A DNA stretch of 64,000 nucleotides, from assembly GCF_000264375.1 (NCBI RefSeq), contig NZ_AJXW01000002.1, positions 1-64,000 on the forward strand, read 5' to 3'. The position numbers were made by a program, and so were the translations under genes. Below, piece by piece: positions 9,841 to 19,811 of the stretch. Within the stretch, counting starts at the first letter, position 1, and every line of letters begins with the position of its first letter. The DNA comes from Rhodanobacter thiooxydans LCS2. GTDB lineage: Bacteria; Pseudomonadota; Gammaproteobacteria; Xanthomonadales; Rhodanobacteraceae. The notes under the pieces were generated by a model that was given only the letters and a program-made list of their open reading frames with translations, was not told the origin of the DNA and ran no database searches.

Positions 9841-11034
9841 TCAGAGCCGCCCGCCCTGGTCGGCGGCGAGCAGTTCGGCCGGCAGCGGCAGCGCGTCGAG
9901 GCTGCGCGCCAGCAGCATGGCCTGGAAGCGCTCGCCCATCTGCTCGGGCAGCATCAATCGCTTGGCCTGCTGCGCCAGCCGGTAGCGGCCGTGCTCGTCG
10001 GCAGTCGCCGCGTGCTCGCGCTCGAACACCTGCTGCAAGCCGGCGCCGATCAGGAACTGCGCCTGCGGCAGGTAGCCGGCCACGCCGAAGCCGGCGCTGT
10101 TGCCGGCCTCGGCCAGCGCGGTGAAATCGACCGAGGCGGTGAGGTCGTTCAGCCCCGGCAGGTATAGCGGGTCGCCGTGCGCGTGGTGGCGGTAGTGCGC
10201 CATCAAGGTGCCGTCGTCGCGCTCGGGCAGGTAGTACTCGCGGCGCACGTAGCCGTAGTCGACGAACAGCATCAGCCCGGCGGTGAGCGCGCTGGCCACC
10301 GCCTTGATCCAGTACGGCAACTGCGGCAGGATCTCCGAGCGGTAACCATCGACGAACTCGACGCCGAGGTCGCGCTCGACATGACGCACCGCACCGGCCA
10401 CCAGCGCGTCGGCGGGGCGGTCGACGCGGATCAGGCGACCCTCGCCATCCAGCGCCACGTACTCCTCGTATACCTCGCCCTGGCGCATGGCAAAGCGGGT
10501 GGCCGGCAGTGCGTCGACCACCTCGTTGGCGAACAGCACCCCGTGCCAGTCCTGTTCGGGCGGACGGTCCAGCCACTGCACGCGGGCATGCAGCTCACCC
10601 GGCAGGTTCGCCGCGAGGCGCTTGCGCTGGCGCTCGCGCAGGTCGGCGCTGGGCTCCAGGATCAGATACTGCCGCGGCAGCGTGCCGCCAGCCGCCAGCG
10701 CCTTCAGCGCCGCCTCGGCGAACGCGCCGCTGCCGCCGCCCAGTTCGAGAAAATCCGCCTGCTCGCCCAGCATCGCCAGCACCGGCTGCACCGCGTTGAC
10801 CACGCAGCCGGCGAACAGCCCACCCAGTTCCGGTGCGGTGACGAAGTCGCCGGCCGCGCCGAACTTGGTGCGCCCGGCGCTGTAGTAGCCCAGTCCCGGT
10901 GCGTACAGGCAGCGCTCCATGTATTGCGAGAACGGCATCGGCCCGTGTGAGGCGATCTGCTCGCGCAGCAGCTGCAGCAGGCGGTCGGAATGGGCACGCT
11001 CGTCGGCGCTGGGTTCGGGGAGGCGGGAGGGCAT
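9841..11034 (-). CDS. MidA/NDUFAF7-like SAM-dependent methyltransferase
   Basis: 397-aa class I methyltransferase of the DUF185/MidA family. Motifs: GPMPFSQYMERCLYAPGLGYY near the N-terminus, GDFVTAPELGGLFAG, the SAM-binding loop FLELGGGSGAFAEAAL (about residues 92-107), and FANEVVDALPATRF. Mitochondrial NDUFAF7 dimethylates a complex I arginine; the bacterial substrate is unknown. It is notable that an NDUFA9-like gene lies in the same region. It heads a two-gene operon with the VanZ-like gene. Confidence 0.88.
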   Translation of the reverse strand: MPSRLPEPSADERAHSDRLLQLLREQIASHGPMPFSQYMERCLYAPGLGYYSAGRTKFGAAGDFVTAPELGGLFAGCVVNAVQPVLAMLGEQADFLELGGGSGAFAEAALKALAAGGTLPRQYLILEPSADLRERQRKRLAANLPGELHARVQWLDRPPEQDWHGVLFANEVVDALPATRFAMRQGEVYEEYVALDGEGRLIRVDRPADALVAGAVRHVERDLGVEFVDGYRSEILPQLPYWIKAVASALTAGLMLFVDYGYVRREYYLPERDDGTLMAHYRHHAHGDPLYLPGLNDLTASVDFTALAEAGNSAGFGVAGYLPQAQFLIGAGLQQVFEREHAATADEHGRYRLAQQAKRLMLPEQMGERFQAMLLARSLDALPLPAELLAADQGGRL

Positions 11035-11100
11035 GGCGGTTGCCGGTCATGAAAACGCGGCAAGCATAGCGGATGGGCCGCAGCTCACAGCTTGCAATTG

Positions 11101-11165
11101 TAGGGCGGGCACTGCCCGCCGCTGTGCGTTGCAAGATCAGAAGCTGGCGGGCAGTGCCCGCCTTA
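11101..11165. repeat. REP-like inverted pair (BIME-type)
   Basis: Two near-identical 20-nt units in opposite orientation, at 11101-11120 and 11146-11165, separated by 25 nt. Each contains the palindrome GGCGGGCACTGCCCGCC with TAG/TAA at the outer edge. They lie between the starts and ends of two minus-strand genes, a typical extragenic place. Palindromic units in an inverted pair are the hallmark of REP/BIME elements spread by RAYT-type transposases; no RAYT gene is visible in the window. Confidence 0.75.
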
Positions 11166-11256
11166 CGCCGTTGCAAGTTCAGGGTTGCGACTCAAAGGCT
11201 GGGGACGCCACTCGCCGCTCTTGCCGTTCCTATTCCCCATTCCCTATTCCCGTCCC

Positions 11257-13437
11257 TCAGAAATCCTTCTGCAGGCTCAGGTATACGCCGCGGCGCGGGC
11301 CGAACTGCGGTGCGCCGACGCCGATGCCGCTGCCGTCGCGCAGTTCATAGGTGCGGTCCAGCGCGTTGATCAGGGCCAGTTGCGCGTGCAGCTTGCCGAA
11401 GCGATCGAAGGCGAAGTCGTGCGCGACGTTGAGGTTGAGCTGGAAATACGCCGGCAGCGACGCACCGTTCGGCACCGCGCCGTCCTTGCGCAGGCCGCTG
11501 CCGAACAGGTAGTCGGCGCCGACCTGGGTGGCGTCGTCCAGCGCGTAGCTGATGCCGCCGGATGAGGTGAGCTTCTGGTCGTGGTCGAGGAAGATCCAGT
11601 GGCTGTTGACCCAGGCCAGGTCGTCCGGCGCGAAGTTGTACTGGCTGGTGATGATGCGCTTGCCGATCGCCTTGCCCAGCGACGCATTGAAGTATGCCGA
11701 CAGCGGCCCCTGATCGTAGTTGACGGTGAATTCCAGGCCCTTCACCCGGCCCGCGGCGTAGTTGAAGGTGGAGTAGACCAGCGCGGAGCCGAACTGGCCC
11801 TCGTCCTGCAGGCGCTGCACCTTGCGGTAGTAGGCGTCCACGCCGACGGTCCAGGCCGAACCGATGTTCTGCGAGACACCGACGTCGAAGTAGTCCGAGC
11901 GCTCCGCCAGCGGCATGTTGTTGCCGTCGTCCGCCACCGCGTTGGTGGTGCCTTCGAACTTCGCGATGTTGCTGCTCGCGATCATCTCGGTCGCCGGCGG
12001 AGTGAAGTAGCGCGAATAGCCGGCGTGCACGGTGGTGCTGCCGGTGGCCTGCCAGACCAGGCCCAGGCGCGGGCTCAGCTGGCTCTCCGTGCGCGCCAGC
12101 TGGTAGCGGTCGCCGCGCAGGCCGTAGTTCAGCGTCCAGTTCTCGCCGATGCTCCACTCGTCCTGCACGTAGGCCGACCAGGTCTTCGCGATGAGGCGGC
12201 TGCCGTCGAGGATGTTGATCGGCGTGGTGCTGAGCTGGTTGCCGTCGGCGTCGGCCGGGAACACCCATGCGTCGTTGCCGCTGACCGCGCGCTCGAAGCT
12301 GCCGTAGACGCCGTAGCGCAACGTGTGGCGGTCGCCCAGCGGAGTGGCGAGGTCGGCCTGCAGGGTACTGGCGCGGTTGCTGCGGCTGACGGCGGAGGCG
12401 ACCCCGTTGAACATCAGCTCGCCGATCCGGTCCGGTGCATAGGCAAGGCTGCTGTAGCGCTGGCCCACCGACACCTGGTAGTCGGTCGCGCCCAGCTGGC
12501 CCTGCAGGGCCAGCACGCCGAAACGGGTGTTCTCGCGCTGGCGTCCGTCGAGGTCGGCGGAGTTGAAATCGACCGTGTCGAGATAACCAAAGGCCGGTAC
12601 CTGCCCTGGATTGTTGGGGATCTGGAAGCGGTTGTTGGCGACGCCGAACAGGAAGCTCAGGCGGGTGTCGTTGTCGATCAGATAGCTGATGTCGCCAAAA
12701 CCCTTCACCTGATTGGTGTGGTCGTGGATCGGCTTTTTGCTCGGCGTGGGATTCTCGATGCCGGCATCGTTCTTCATGTAGTTGCCGGTGAAGAACCAGC
12801 TCCAGCGATCGTTGCTGCCCCACGCCGAGGCGTTCGGGTTGAGCGTGCCGTTGCTGCCGCCGGTGATGCCGACGCTGCCACCGTTGCCGAGGTCGTGGCC
12901 GCTCTTCGTGGTGATGTCGACCACCGCCGCCGTGCGCAGGCCGTACTGCGCCGGCAGCGCGCCATCGAGCAGTTTCACGGTGTGGATGGTGCGCGCGTCC
13001 AGACTCTGGCCGAAGCCGCCGATCGACTCGGGAATGATCACGCCGTTGATGCGGTACTGCAGGTTCGCGTGGTCGCCGCGCACGTGCACGCTACCGTAGG
13101 AGTCCTGCACTACGCCCGGCGCCTGCAGCAGCACCTGGTTCAGCGGCGTGGACGCGCCGAGCGGCAGCCGTGCGATCGCCTTGTGGTCGATCACGTACTG
13201 GCTGCTGCCGGTATCCGGCGACAGCGCGTTGCGTGCCTGGTCGAGCGCGCCGGAGACCGAGATCTCGCCCAGATTCTGCACCTTGACCGGCTGCTTGTTG
13301 CGGCTGCCGTCGTCGATTGGATCGTCCCCGATCGCGGTGACTGCGGGGGCAGCCATTGCCGGCGTCGTGTCGGCGGCATGCGCGATGCTCGTACCCAGGG
13401 CAACGGCAAGACTCACGGCGAGCAGGGGCGGGTTCAT
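11257..13437 (-). CDS. TonB-dependent outer-membrane receptor (candidate Zur-regulated zinc receptor)
   Basis: 726-aa receptor: signal peptide (ending SIAHA), a short N-terminal extension, a plug domain starting at VSGALDQARNAL with TPLNQVLLQAPGVVQDSYGSVHVRG and a LQYRINGVIIPES loop, then a beta-barrel ending in the expected terminal Phe (SLQKDF). ATG 13437 is preferred over an in-frame TTG two codons earlier. The promoter region carries an 18-bp near-perfect palindrome of Zur type, so a ZnuD-like role in zinc (or zinc-chelate) uptake is the best guess. The barrel is not obviously His-rich, so the ligand remains open. Confidence 0.88.
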   Translation of the reverse strand: MNPPLLAVSLAVALGTSIAHAADTTPAMAAPAVTAIGDDPIDDGSRNKQPVKVQNLGEISVSGALDQARNALSPDTGSSQYVIDHKAIARLPLGASTPLNQVLLQAPGVVQDSYGSVHVRGDHANLQYRINGVIIPESIGGFGQSLDARTIHTVKLLDGALPAQYGLRTAAVVDITTKSGHDLGNGGSVGITGGSNGTLNPNASAWGSNDRWSWFFTGNYMKNDAGIENPTPSKKPIHDHTNQVKGFGDISYLIDNDTRLSFLFGVANNRFQIPNNPGQVPAFGYLDTVDFNSADLDGRQRENTRFGVLALQGQLGATDYQVSVGQRYSSLAYAPDRIGELMFNGVASAVSRSNRASTLQADLATPLGDRHTLRYGVYGSFERAVSGNDAWVFPADADGNQLSTTPINILDGSRLIAKTWSAYVQDEWSIGENWTLNYGLRGDRYQLARTESQLSPRLGLVWQATGSTTVHAGYSRYFTPPATEMIASSNIAKFEGTTNAVADDGNNMPLAERSDYFDVGVSQNIGSAWTVGVDAYYRKVQRLQDEGQFGSALVYSTFNYAAGRVKGLEFTVNYDQGPLSAYFNASLGKAIGKRIITSQYNFAPDDLAWVNSHWIFLDHDQKLTSSGGISYALDDATQVGADYLFGSGLRKDGAVPNGASLPAYFQLNLNVAHDFAFDRFGKLHAQLALINALDRTYELRDGSGIGVGAPQFGPRRGVYLSLQKDF

Positions 13438-13475
13438 CGGCAATTCCGGCAGAGGTAGATGAGGATGCTTGTTCT

Positions 13476-13493
13476 GTAACGTTATAACATTAC
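13476..13493. promoter_or_regulatory. Zur-like operator upstream of the TonB receptor
   Basis: GTAACGTTATAACATTAC is an 18-bp palindrome with one mismatched pair, centred about 48 bp upstream of the receptor start. Its TGTTATAACR core resembles the gammaproteobacterial Zur box. It is embedded in an AT-rich patch that would hold the promoter. Zur itself is not in the window. Confidence 0.6.
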
Positions 13494-13621
13494 TGATAAA
13501 TTTTCCGTGCTGCCTGCGCCAGAAGTCATGTCGCCGGCGAAATTATTGATCCCCGCTTCATGCAACGCCTCTAGACTGCAAGGACGCATGTCGCGACCGG
13601 CGACCTCCCACGGAGCCACGC

Positions 13622-14392
13622 ATGACCCAGCGCAGCCAGCAGGTACCCGCCGTCATCGCGCCGGTCGACCACGGCCGGATCGCCGAGGCGATCCTGGATT
13701 TCGTCAGCGAGGTGCCCGACAGCAGGATCGGCAACACCCCGGACCCCGCCAGCGAGGCCCGCCGGCTGGCCAACCGCGCGGCCCAGCGCGCCGCGCTCGC
13801 CGCTGGCTCGCTGGCGCTGCCGCCGGGGCCGCTGGGCTGGCTGACCTTGCTGCCGGAAATGATCGCGATCTGGAAGATCCAGGCACAGATGGTAAGCGAC
13901 ATCGCCGCCGCCTACGGCCGCCACACCAGTCTCGGGCGCGAGCAGATGATGTGGTGCCTGTTCCGCCACACCGCGGCGCAGGCATTCCGCGACCTGGTGG
14001 TGCGCATGGGCGACCGGCTGCTGTTCCGGCGCGTGTCCTACACCGTGCTCGAACGCGTAGCGAAACAGGTCGGCATCAAGCTGACCGGGCGCACGCTCGG
14101 CAAGGGCGTCTCGCGCTGGCTGCCGGTGATCGGCGCGCTGGGCGTCGGCGCGTATGCCTATTACGACACCGGGCAAGTCGCCGGCACCGCAATCGAGCTG
14201 TTCGAAGGGGAGATCGCGGTGGAAGACGCCGCCGACAGCAGCGGCCCGCAACCCACGGCAACGGCAACGGCAATGCCCACGCGCCGCGCGACGGACCGGC
14301 TGGCCGGCAACGCCGTGACTGGCGCCGCACACACGCTGGCCGCTGCCGCGCGCAGGGCAACCCGCCGGCCGCGCAAGCCGAAAGCACCATGA
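13622..14392 (+). CDS. EcsC family protein
   Basis: 256-aa protein of the EcsC type. It has an N-terminal helical part, a hydrophobic LPPGPLGWLTLLPEMIAIWKIQAQMV segment, and a second hydrophobic SRWLPVIGALGVGAYAYYDTG segment before a basic, Ala/Thr-rich tail (about residues 205-256). These are the two conserved hydrophobic blocks of the family. The function is not known; Gram-positive EcsC is linked to an ABC exporter that is absent here. The start at 13622 follows GGAGCCACGC. Confidence 0.75.
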   Translation: MTQRSQQVPAVIAPVDHGRIAEAILDFVSEVPDSRIGNTPDPASEARRLANRAAQRAALAAGSLALPPGPLGWLTLLPEMIAIWKIQAQMVSDIAAAYGRHTSLGREQMMWCLFRHTAAQAFRDLVVRMGDRLLFRRVSYTVLERVAKQVGIKLTGRTLGKGVSRWLPVIGALGVGAYAYYDTGQVAGTAIELFEGEIAVEDAADSSGPQPTATATAMPTRRATDRLAGNAVTGAAHTLAAAARRATRRPRKPKAP

Positions 14393-14465
14393 CGGCGGCG
14401 ACGCCTCATGACGTCATCGTCGCTTTGCGGCAAGCTGTGCGCTGCATCCCTGCCGGAGCCAGCAC

Positions 14466-15212
14466 ATGTCGCCACGCCGCGATCGTCCCGTTGCGCTGAT
14501 CACCGGCGCCGGCCGCCGTGTCGGCGCGGTGACCGCACGCACGCTGCACGCGGCCGGCTACGACCTGGCGCTGCACTACCGCCATTCCGCCGACGACGCC
14601 CGCGCGCTGGCCGACGAACTGGAGCGGCAACGCGGCGGCAGCACCCTGCTGCTGCAGGCCGAACTGGCCGAGCTGCCGGCCCTGCCGGCGCTGATCGAAC
14701 AATTGCTGGCGTACTACGGCCGGCTGGACGCGTTGGTCAACAACGCCTCGGCGTTCTTCCCCACTCCGCTCGGCACGGCGACGCCGCAACAATGGAACGC
14801 GCTGTTTGCCTCCAACGCGCAGGCGCCGTTCTTCCTCAGCCAGGCGGCGATCCCGGCGCTGCGCGAAGCGCGCGGCGGCATCGTCAACATGATCGACATC
14901 TACGCCGAGCGGCCGCTGGCGGAACATGCCGTGTACTGCATGGCGAAAGCCGCACTGGCCGCGATGACCCGCTCGCTGGCGCTGGAACTCGGCCCGGAGA
15001 TACGCGTCAACGGCGTGGCGCCCGGTGCGGTGCTGTGGCCCAGCGACAGCAAGCCCTACGCGGACCAGCAGGCGATGCTGGCACGCACGCCGTTGCAGCA
15101 CGCCGGCACGCCGGACGACGTCGCCGGCGCCGTGCTGTGGCTGCTGCGCGATGCGCGGTACGTCACCGGGCAGATCATCCGCGTGGACGGCGGTCGCACG
15201 TTGTCGGTATGA
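14466..15212 (+). CDS. Pteridine reductase-like short-chain dehydrogenase
   Basis: 248-aa SDR. The cofactor motif TGAGRRVG (residues 14-21) has the TGxxxRxG form of pteridine reductases rather than the usual TGxxxGxG, suggesting [15 protein letters not shown], the catalytic YxxxK in [11 protein letters not shown], and [13 protein letters not shown] follow. A FolM-like role (reduction of dihydropterin/dihydrofolate) is the most likely; other SDR substrates cannot be excluded. It is convergent with the acyltransferase gene. Confidence 0.85.
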   Translation: MSPRRDRPVALITGAGRRVGAVTARTLHAAGYDLALHYRHSADDARALADELERQRGGSTLLLQAELAELPALPALIEQLLAYYGRLDALVNNASAFFPTPLGTATPQQWNALFASNAQAPFFLSQAAIPALREARGGIVNMIDIYAERPLAEHAVYCMAKAALAAMTRSLALELGPEIRVNGVAPGAVLWPSDSKPYADQQAMLARTPLQHAGTPDDVAGAVLWLLRDARYVTGQIIRVDGGRTLSV

Positions 15213-15262
15213 ACGGCGCCGCGCAGCCCGGCGCGGCGCCGGAGCGCCAGGCCGATGCACGG

Positions 15263-16156
15263 CTAACCGTGCTGGCGGTCGTACGGGCTGACCAGGCCGT
15301 CGGCAGAAAAGCGCTTGTATTGCCACTGGTATTGCGTGAAAGCCAGTTCCACGCATGCCTGCACTCCACGGTTGAGTGCCGCGCAGGCTACCTCCAGCGC
15401 GGGGTCGGTCAGCTCCGGCGGCGCCGGCAGCAGATGGATGCGGTAGCCGGCGCCACGCGGCAGCCGCTCGGCGAATGCGTACAGCACGGCCGCGCCGGTG
15501 CGCGCGGCCAGCCGCGGCAGCAGCACCATGGTCAGCGCCTCGCGGCCGAAGAACGGCGCGACCTGGCCCTCGCCCGCGCGTGGCTTCTGGTCCGGCAGGA
15601 TGCCCACCGTGCCGCCGGCGGCCAGCCGCTTGTACAGCGTGCGCACGCCGGCACCGTCGGCACGCACCTGCTCCGGCGCCAGCGCGCCGCGCACCTTGCG
15701 CAGCAGGCCCTCGACCGCGGCAATCCGCGGCGGCCGGTACAGGATCGCCATCGGCGTCTTGCGGCACAGCCAGTAGTTGAGCAGCTCCCAGCAGCCCAGG
15801 TGCGGCGCGGCGATGATCACCCCCTTGCCGGCAGCCAGCGCGGCATCCAGCAGCGCCTCGCCACGTACCTCGCGCACCAGCGCCAGCGCGCGCCCGGCGC
15901 CGGCGCCCCAGACCTTGACGATCTCGCTGGCCGACTTGCCGCTCTCGGCCATCACCTCGCGCAGCAGCGCGGCCTGCGCCCTGTCATCCAGCTGCGGGCG
16001 CGCGATCGCCAGGTTCGCTGCGGTGTTGTGCACCGTGCGGCCGCCGCGCCACAGCAGCAGCCAACCCAGGGCGGCACCCAGGCCATGCAGCGTGCGCAGC
16101 GGCAGCAGCGCCAGCAGTCGCAGCAGCAGGTAGATGAAGTACATGTCGATACGCAT
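15263..16156 (-). CDS. LpxL/HtrB-type lysophospholipid acyltransferase
   Basis: 297-aa inner-membrane enzyme with one N-terminal hydrophobic helix ([15 protein letters not shown]). The HX4E catalytic motif is HLGCWE in [22 protein letters not shown] and a C-terminal QYQWQYKRF segment are typical of late lipid A acyltransferases (LpxL/LpxM). It would add a secondary acyl chain to Kdo-lipid A or a related lipid. Which homologue it is cannot be told without comparison. Confidence 0.87.
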   Translation of the reverse strand: MRIDMYFIYLLLRLLALLPLRTLHGLGAALGWLLLWRGGRTVHNTAANLAIARPQLDDRAQAALLREVMAESGKSASEIVKVWGAGAGRALALVREVRGEALLDAALAAGKGVIIAAPHLGCWELLNYWLCRKTPMAILYRPPRIAAVEGLLRKVRGALAPEQVRADGAGVRTLYKRLAAGGTVGILPDQKPRAGEGQVAPFFGREALTMVLLPRLAARTGAAVLYAFAERLPRGAGYRIHLLPAPPELTDPALEVACAALNRGVQACVELAFTQYQWQYKRFSADGLVSPYDRQHG

Positions 16157-16270
16157 CCGTGCAGTTTACGGGAGGCGGCTTGTGGCAATCGCACCCATGC
16201 CGGCGACCGGCCATCTTTCACCGGCCGGGGCGGCACCGTAAGCTGGGCGCCCCACTACCGCCATGCGTCC

Positions 16271-16711
16271 ATGATTGCCCTGATCCAGCGCGTACTGTCC
16301 GCCAGTGTCAGTGTCGGCGATGAAATGGTCGGCGCGATCGGCCCCGGCCTGCTCGCGCTGGTGGCGGTGCAGCCCGACGACGGCGAGGCGCAGGCGAAGC
16401 GCATGCTGGAGCGCCTGCTCGGCTACCGCGTGTTCGCCGATGCCAGCGGCAAGATGAATCGCTCGCTCGCCGACACCGGCGGCGCCCTGCTGCTGGTCAG
16501 CCAGTTCACCCTGGCCGCCGACACCCGTTCCGGCATGCGCCCCAGCTTCACCAGCGCGGCGCCGCCCGAGCATGGCCGGCGCTGGTTCGAGCGACTGTTG
16601 GAGCTGGCCCGCGCCGCGCATCCGGGGGTGGAAACCGGGCGCTTCGGCGCCCATATGGTGATCCGGCTGGTGAACGATGGCCCGGTGACTTTCTGGCTCG
16701 ACACCGGCTGA
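16271..16711 (+). CDS. dtd: D-aminoacyl-tRNA deacylase
   Basis: 146-aa DTD that hydrolyses D-aminoacyl-tRNA, recycling mischarged tRNA. It starts with [15 protein letters not shown], as DTDs do, and has the SQFTLAAD motif containing the active-site SQxxL and the C-terminal NDGPVT motif (the Gly-cisPro equivalent is GP). Length is normal. It lies alone between the acyltransferase and rpoD. Confidence 0.96.
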   Translation: MIALIQRVLSASVSVGDEMVGAIGPGLLALVAVQPDDGEAQAKRMLERLLGYRVFADASGKMNRSLADTGGALLLVSQFTLAADTRSGMRPSFTSAAPPEHGRRWFERLLELARAAHPGVETGRFGAHMVIRLVNDGPVTFWLDTG

Positions 16712-16819
16712 ACGGACGCCGGCGCGCGATGTCCGGCCCGGTGCGGGCAAAGCCACGGCAACACCGCGATTTGGCGCGATTTTTGCGTACCCGATCGCAG
16801 CCTTTTTTCACTTGAAAAC

Positions 16820-16848
16820 TGGTCAAAAAAGCAGCATATCGCTATAAT
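16820..16848 (+). promoter_or_regulatory. Sigma-70-type promoter of rpoD
   Basis: TGGTCA at 16820-16825 and a perfect TATAAT at 16843-16848, with a 17-bp spacer that includes an A-run. The -10 ends 32 bp upstream of the rpoD start. The surrounding sequence is clearly AT-richer than the neighbourhood. Confidence 0.7.
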
Positions 16849-16880
16849 GTCCGGTTCTTGAACCTTGCGGCGGTCGGTGA

Positions 16881-18755
<1,875 letters not shown>

Positions 18756-18776
18756 ACCCGGCCGATCCATGGGCAA

Positions 18777-18808
18777 GCGACGACGGCCGCGCAAGCGGCC
18801 GTCGTCGC
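18777..18808. terminator. Hairpin terminator between rpoD and a convergent gene
   Basis: A perfect 14-bp stem (GCGACGACGGCCGC / GCGGCCGTCGTCGC) with a GCAA loop lies between the rpoD stop (18755) and the convergent stop at 18822. There is no T-run, so it may act as a weak bidirectional terminator or as a 3' RNA-stabilising hairpin. Confidence 0.7.
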
Positions 18809-18821
18809 ATCCGGCGCCTGC

Positions 18822-19193
18822 TCAGCCTATGTCGTAGAAGAACTGCTCGCGCACGACCTCGCCGTCGCGCACCTGGTACACGCAGATCTCCGCCATCTGC
18901 ACGCGACCGCGGCCCCTGAAGGTCACGTCCATCGTCATCGACACGCTGAACCAGTTGCCCGCCATCACCGGTTCGCTCACGCTGCTCGCGTGCACCGCCT
19001 CCACCATGGCGCTGAACTGGCGGCCCTTCTCGTAGATCGCCTCCAATCCCTGCGCGTCGCCCAGCGCACCCGCCGGTGCGCCCGGCATCTCGATGCTCAC
19101 CGCATCCTGCGCATACAGCTCCCGCTGCGCCTGCTCGTGTTCGCCCTTGCGGCATAGTTCGACCAGTCGTTTCGCCACGGCCTCGGTATTCAT
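18822..19193 (-). CDS. SnoaL-like/NTF2-fold protein
   Basis: 123-aa protein with the pattern of the SnoaL-like branch of the NTF2 superfamily: an N-terminal helix (EAVAKRLVELCRKGEHEQAQRELYA), a central hydrophobic strand set (GNWFSVSMTMDVTF), and an ending of the type VYQVRDGEVVREQFFYD. It could bind or isomerise a small ligand; no substrate can be assigned. ATG 19193 follows GAGGAGGTCGAGC, a good ribosome site. Confidence 0.75.
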   Translation of the reverse strand: MNTEAVAKRLVELCRKGEHEQAQRELYAQDAVSIEMPGAPAGALGDAQGLEAIYEKGRQFSAMVEAVHASSVSEPVMAGNWFSVSMTMDVTFRGRGRVQMAEICVYQVRDGEVVREQFFYDIG

Positions 19194-19236
19194 GCTCGAC
19201 CTCCTCGGGGATGGAACCGCCAGACTATGCCGCCCC

Positions 19237-19256
19237 GCTGACAGCGTGCTGTCAGC
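19237..19256. promoter_or_regulatory. Inverted repeat in the divergent SnoaL/tRNA intergenic region
   Basis: GCTGACAG-CGTG-CTGTCAGC forms an 8-bp perfect inverted repeat midway between the SnoaL-like start and the tRNA gene. It could be an operator for either. A weak promoter for the tRNA (TACCAT at 19292-19297) lies downstream. Confidence 0.35.
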
Positions 19257-19341
19257 AGCCTCGATCGCTCGACGCCCGAATCTCCCGCCGCTACCATGGA
19301 CCCACGGGCCTATAGCTCAATGGTTAGAGCAGGGGACTCAT

Positions 19342-19595
19342 CGAAAGGTGCCGCCATGCAGTAATGCGTGGACGGGAACGGGATGAATTCAGGGAAACCT
19401 CAGCGGCGCGCATGCGGCCGGTGGCAACCCTGAGCCAAGCCGCCGGTACACCGGCGGAAGGTGCAGAGACTACCTGGGGGCTTCAGCGCCCTTGATCACA
19501 GGCTAGAGCGTCCCGCACCCCAGCCGCAGAAGACGATGCAGCTTGCGGCGGGTGAAGAGATAGTCCGCGCCGAAGGGAAACCTCCGGAATACGCG
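19342..19595 (+). ncRNA. Group I intron in tRNA-Ile(CAT)
   Basis: 254-nt self-splicing-type intron between U36 and A37. Exon CAT plus the first intron base C pairs with GGTG across a GAAA loop, giving a P1 helix with the required U-G pair at the 5' splice site. The intron ends in G, as group I introns do. Core elements recognisable by similarity to the Azoarcus tRNA-Ile intron: GGGAAACCT and GAGCCAAGC, a P5-like GCCGCCGGTACACCGGCGG, P7 strands in AGAGACTA (19466-19473) and ATAGTCC (19560-19566). It is about 50 nt longer than the 205-nt Azoarcus intron, with the extra length in the region before P7'. No homing endonuclease ORF is present. Confidence 0.92.
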
Positions 19596-19611
19596 AATCC
19601 CTTGGTTCCAG

Positions 19612-19628
19612 GTTCGAGTCCTGGTGGG
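19612..19628 (+). repeat. Left attachment core (attL)
   Basis: GTTCGAGTCCTGGTGGG in the 3' exon of the tRNA, covering the T-loop and part of the acceptor strand. It is identical over 17 bp to 46020-46036. The tRNA acceptor strand is completed just beyond it (CCCACCA), so the gene remains functional after insertion. Confidence 0.88.
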
Positions 19629-19749
19629 CCCACCATCTAACAGTCCAAGGTTGTCCACATTAGTCCCACGACTCCTGCGAAACACCGCAGGATGCCTAGG
19701 TTCCGGTACGCCATAGTCCGAGTTGGCCCACTTGAATCCGAGAGAGAAG

Positions 19750-19811
19750 TGAGTCAGGCTGTGAGTCAGCGGGTATCGGTGATGCTCGATAACTCACAAT
19801 TACATGACTCA
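19750..19811. repeat. Left arm-type integrase sites
   Basis: TGAGTCA occurs at 19750-19756 and 19762-19768, exactly 12 bp apart, with a reverse-oriented TGACTCA at 19805-19811 and a partial one (AACTCAC) at 19791-19797. The last overlaps the integrase start codon, so arm binding could also repress int. The same 12-bp-spaced pair is found at the right end. Confidence 0.75.

Larger units (their letters stand above)
19306..19635 (+). tRNA. tRNA-Ile(CAT), split by a group I intron
   Basis: Exon 1 is 19306-19341 and exon 2 is 19596-19635, 76 nt together including an encoded CCA. The joined exons fold fully: a 7-bp acceptor stem (GGGCCTA/TGGGCCC), D-arm GCTC/GAGC, anticodon stem GGGGA/TCCCT with loop CTCATAA, and T-arm with GTTCGAGTC. 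The CAT anticodon could mean Met, but the exon sequence GACTCATAATC...CTTGG resembles E. coli tRNA-Ile2, whose C34 is modified to lysidine by TilS. The intron sits directly after U36. The 3' exon is also the attachment site of the island. Confidence 0.93.

Noticed and set aside
19306-19635. Intact tRNA-Met gene plus unrelated spacer
   Set aside because: Neither half is a tRNA alone; exon sequence resembles tRNA-Ile2 and the insert has group I features.
19503-19685. 60-aa minus-strand ORF over the intron and tRNA
   Set aside because: Covers the 3' part of the group I intron and the tRNA exon; the RNA explanation accounts for the sequence.
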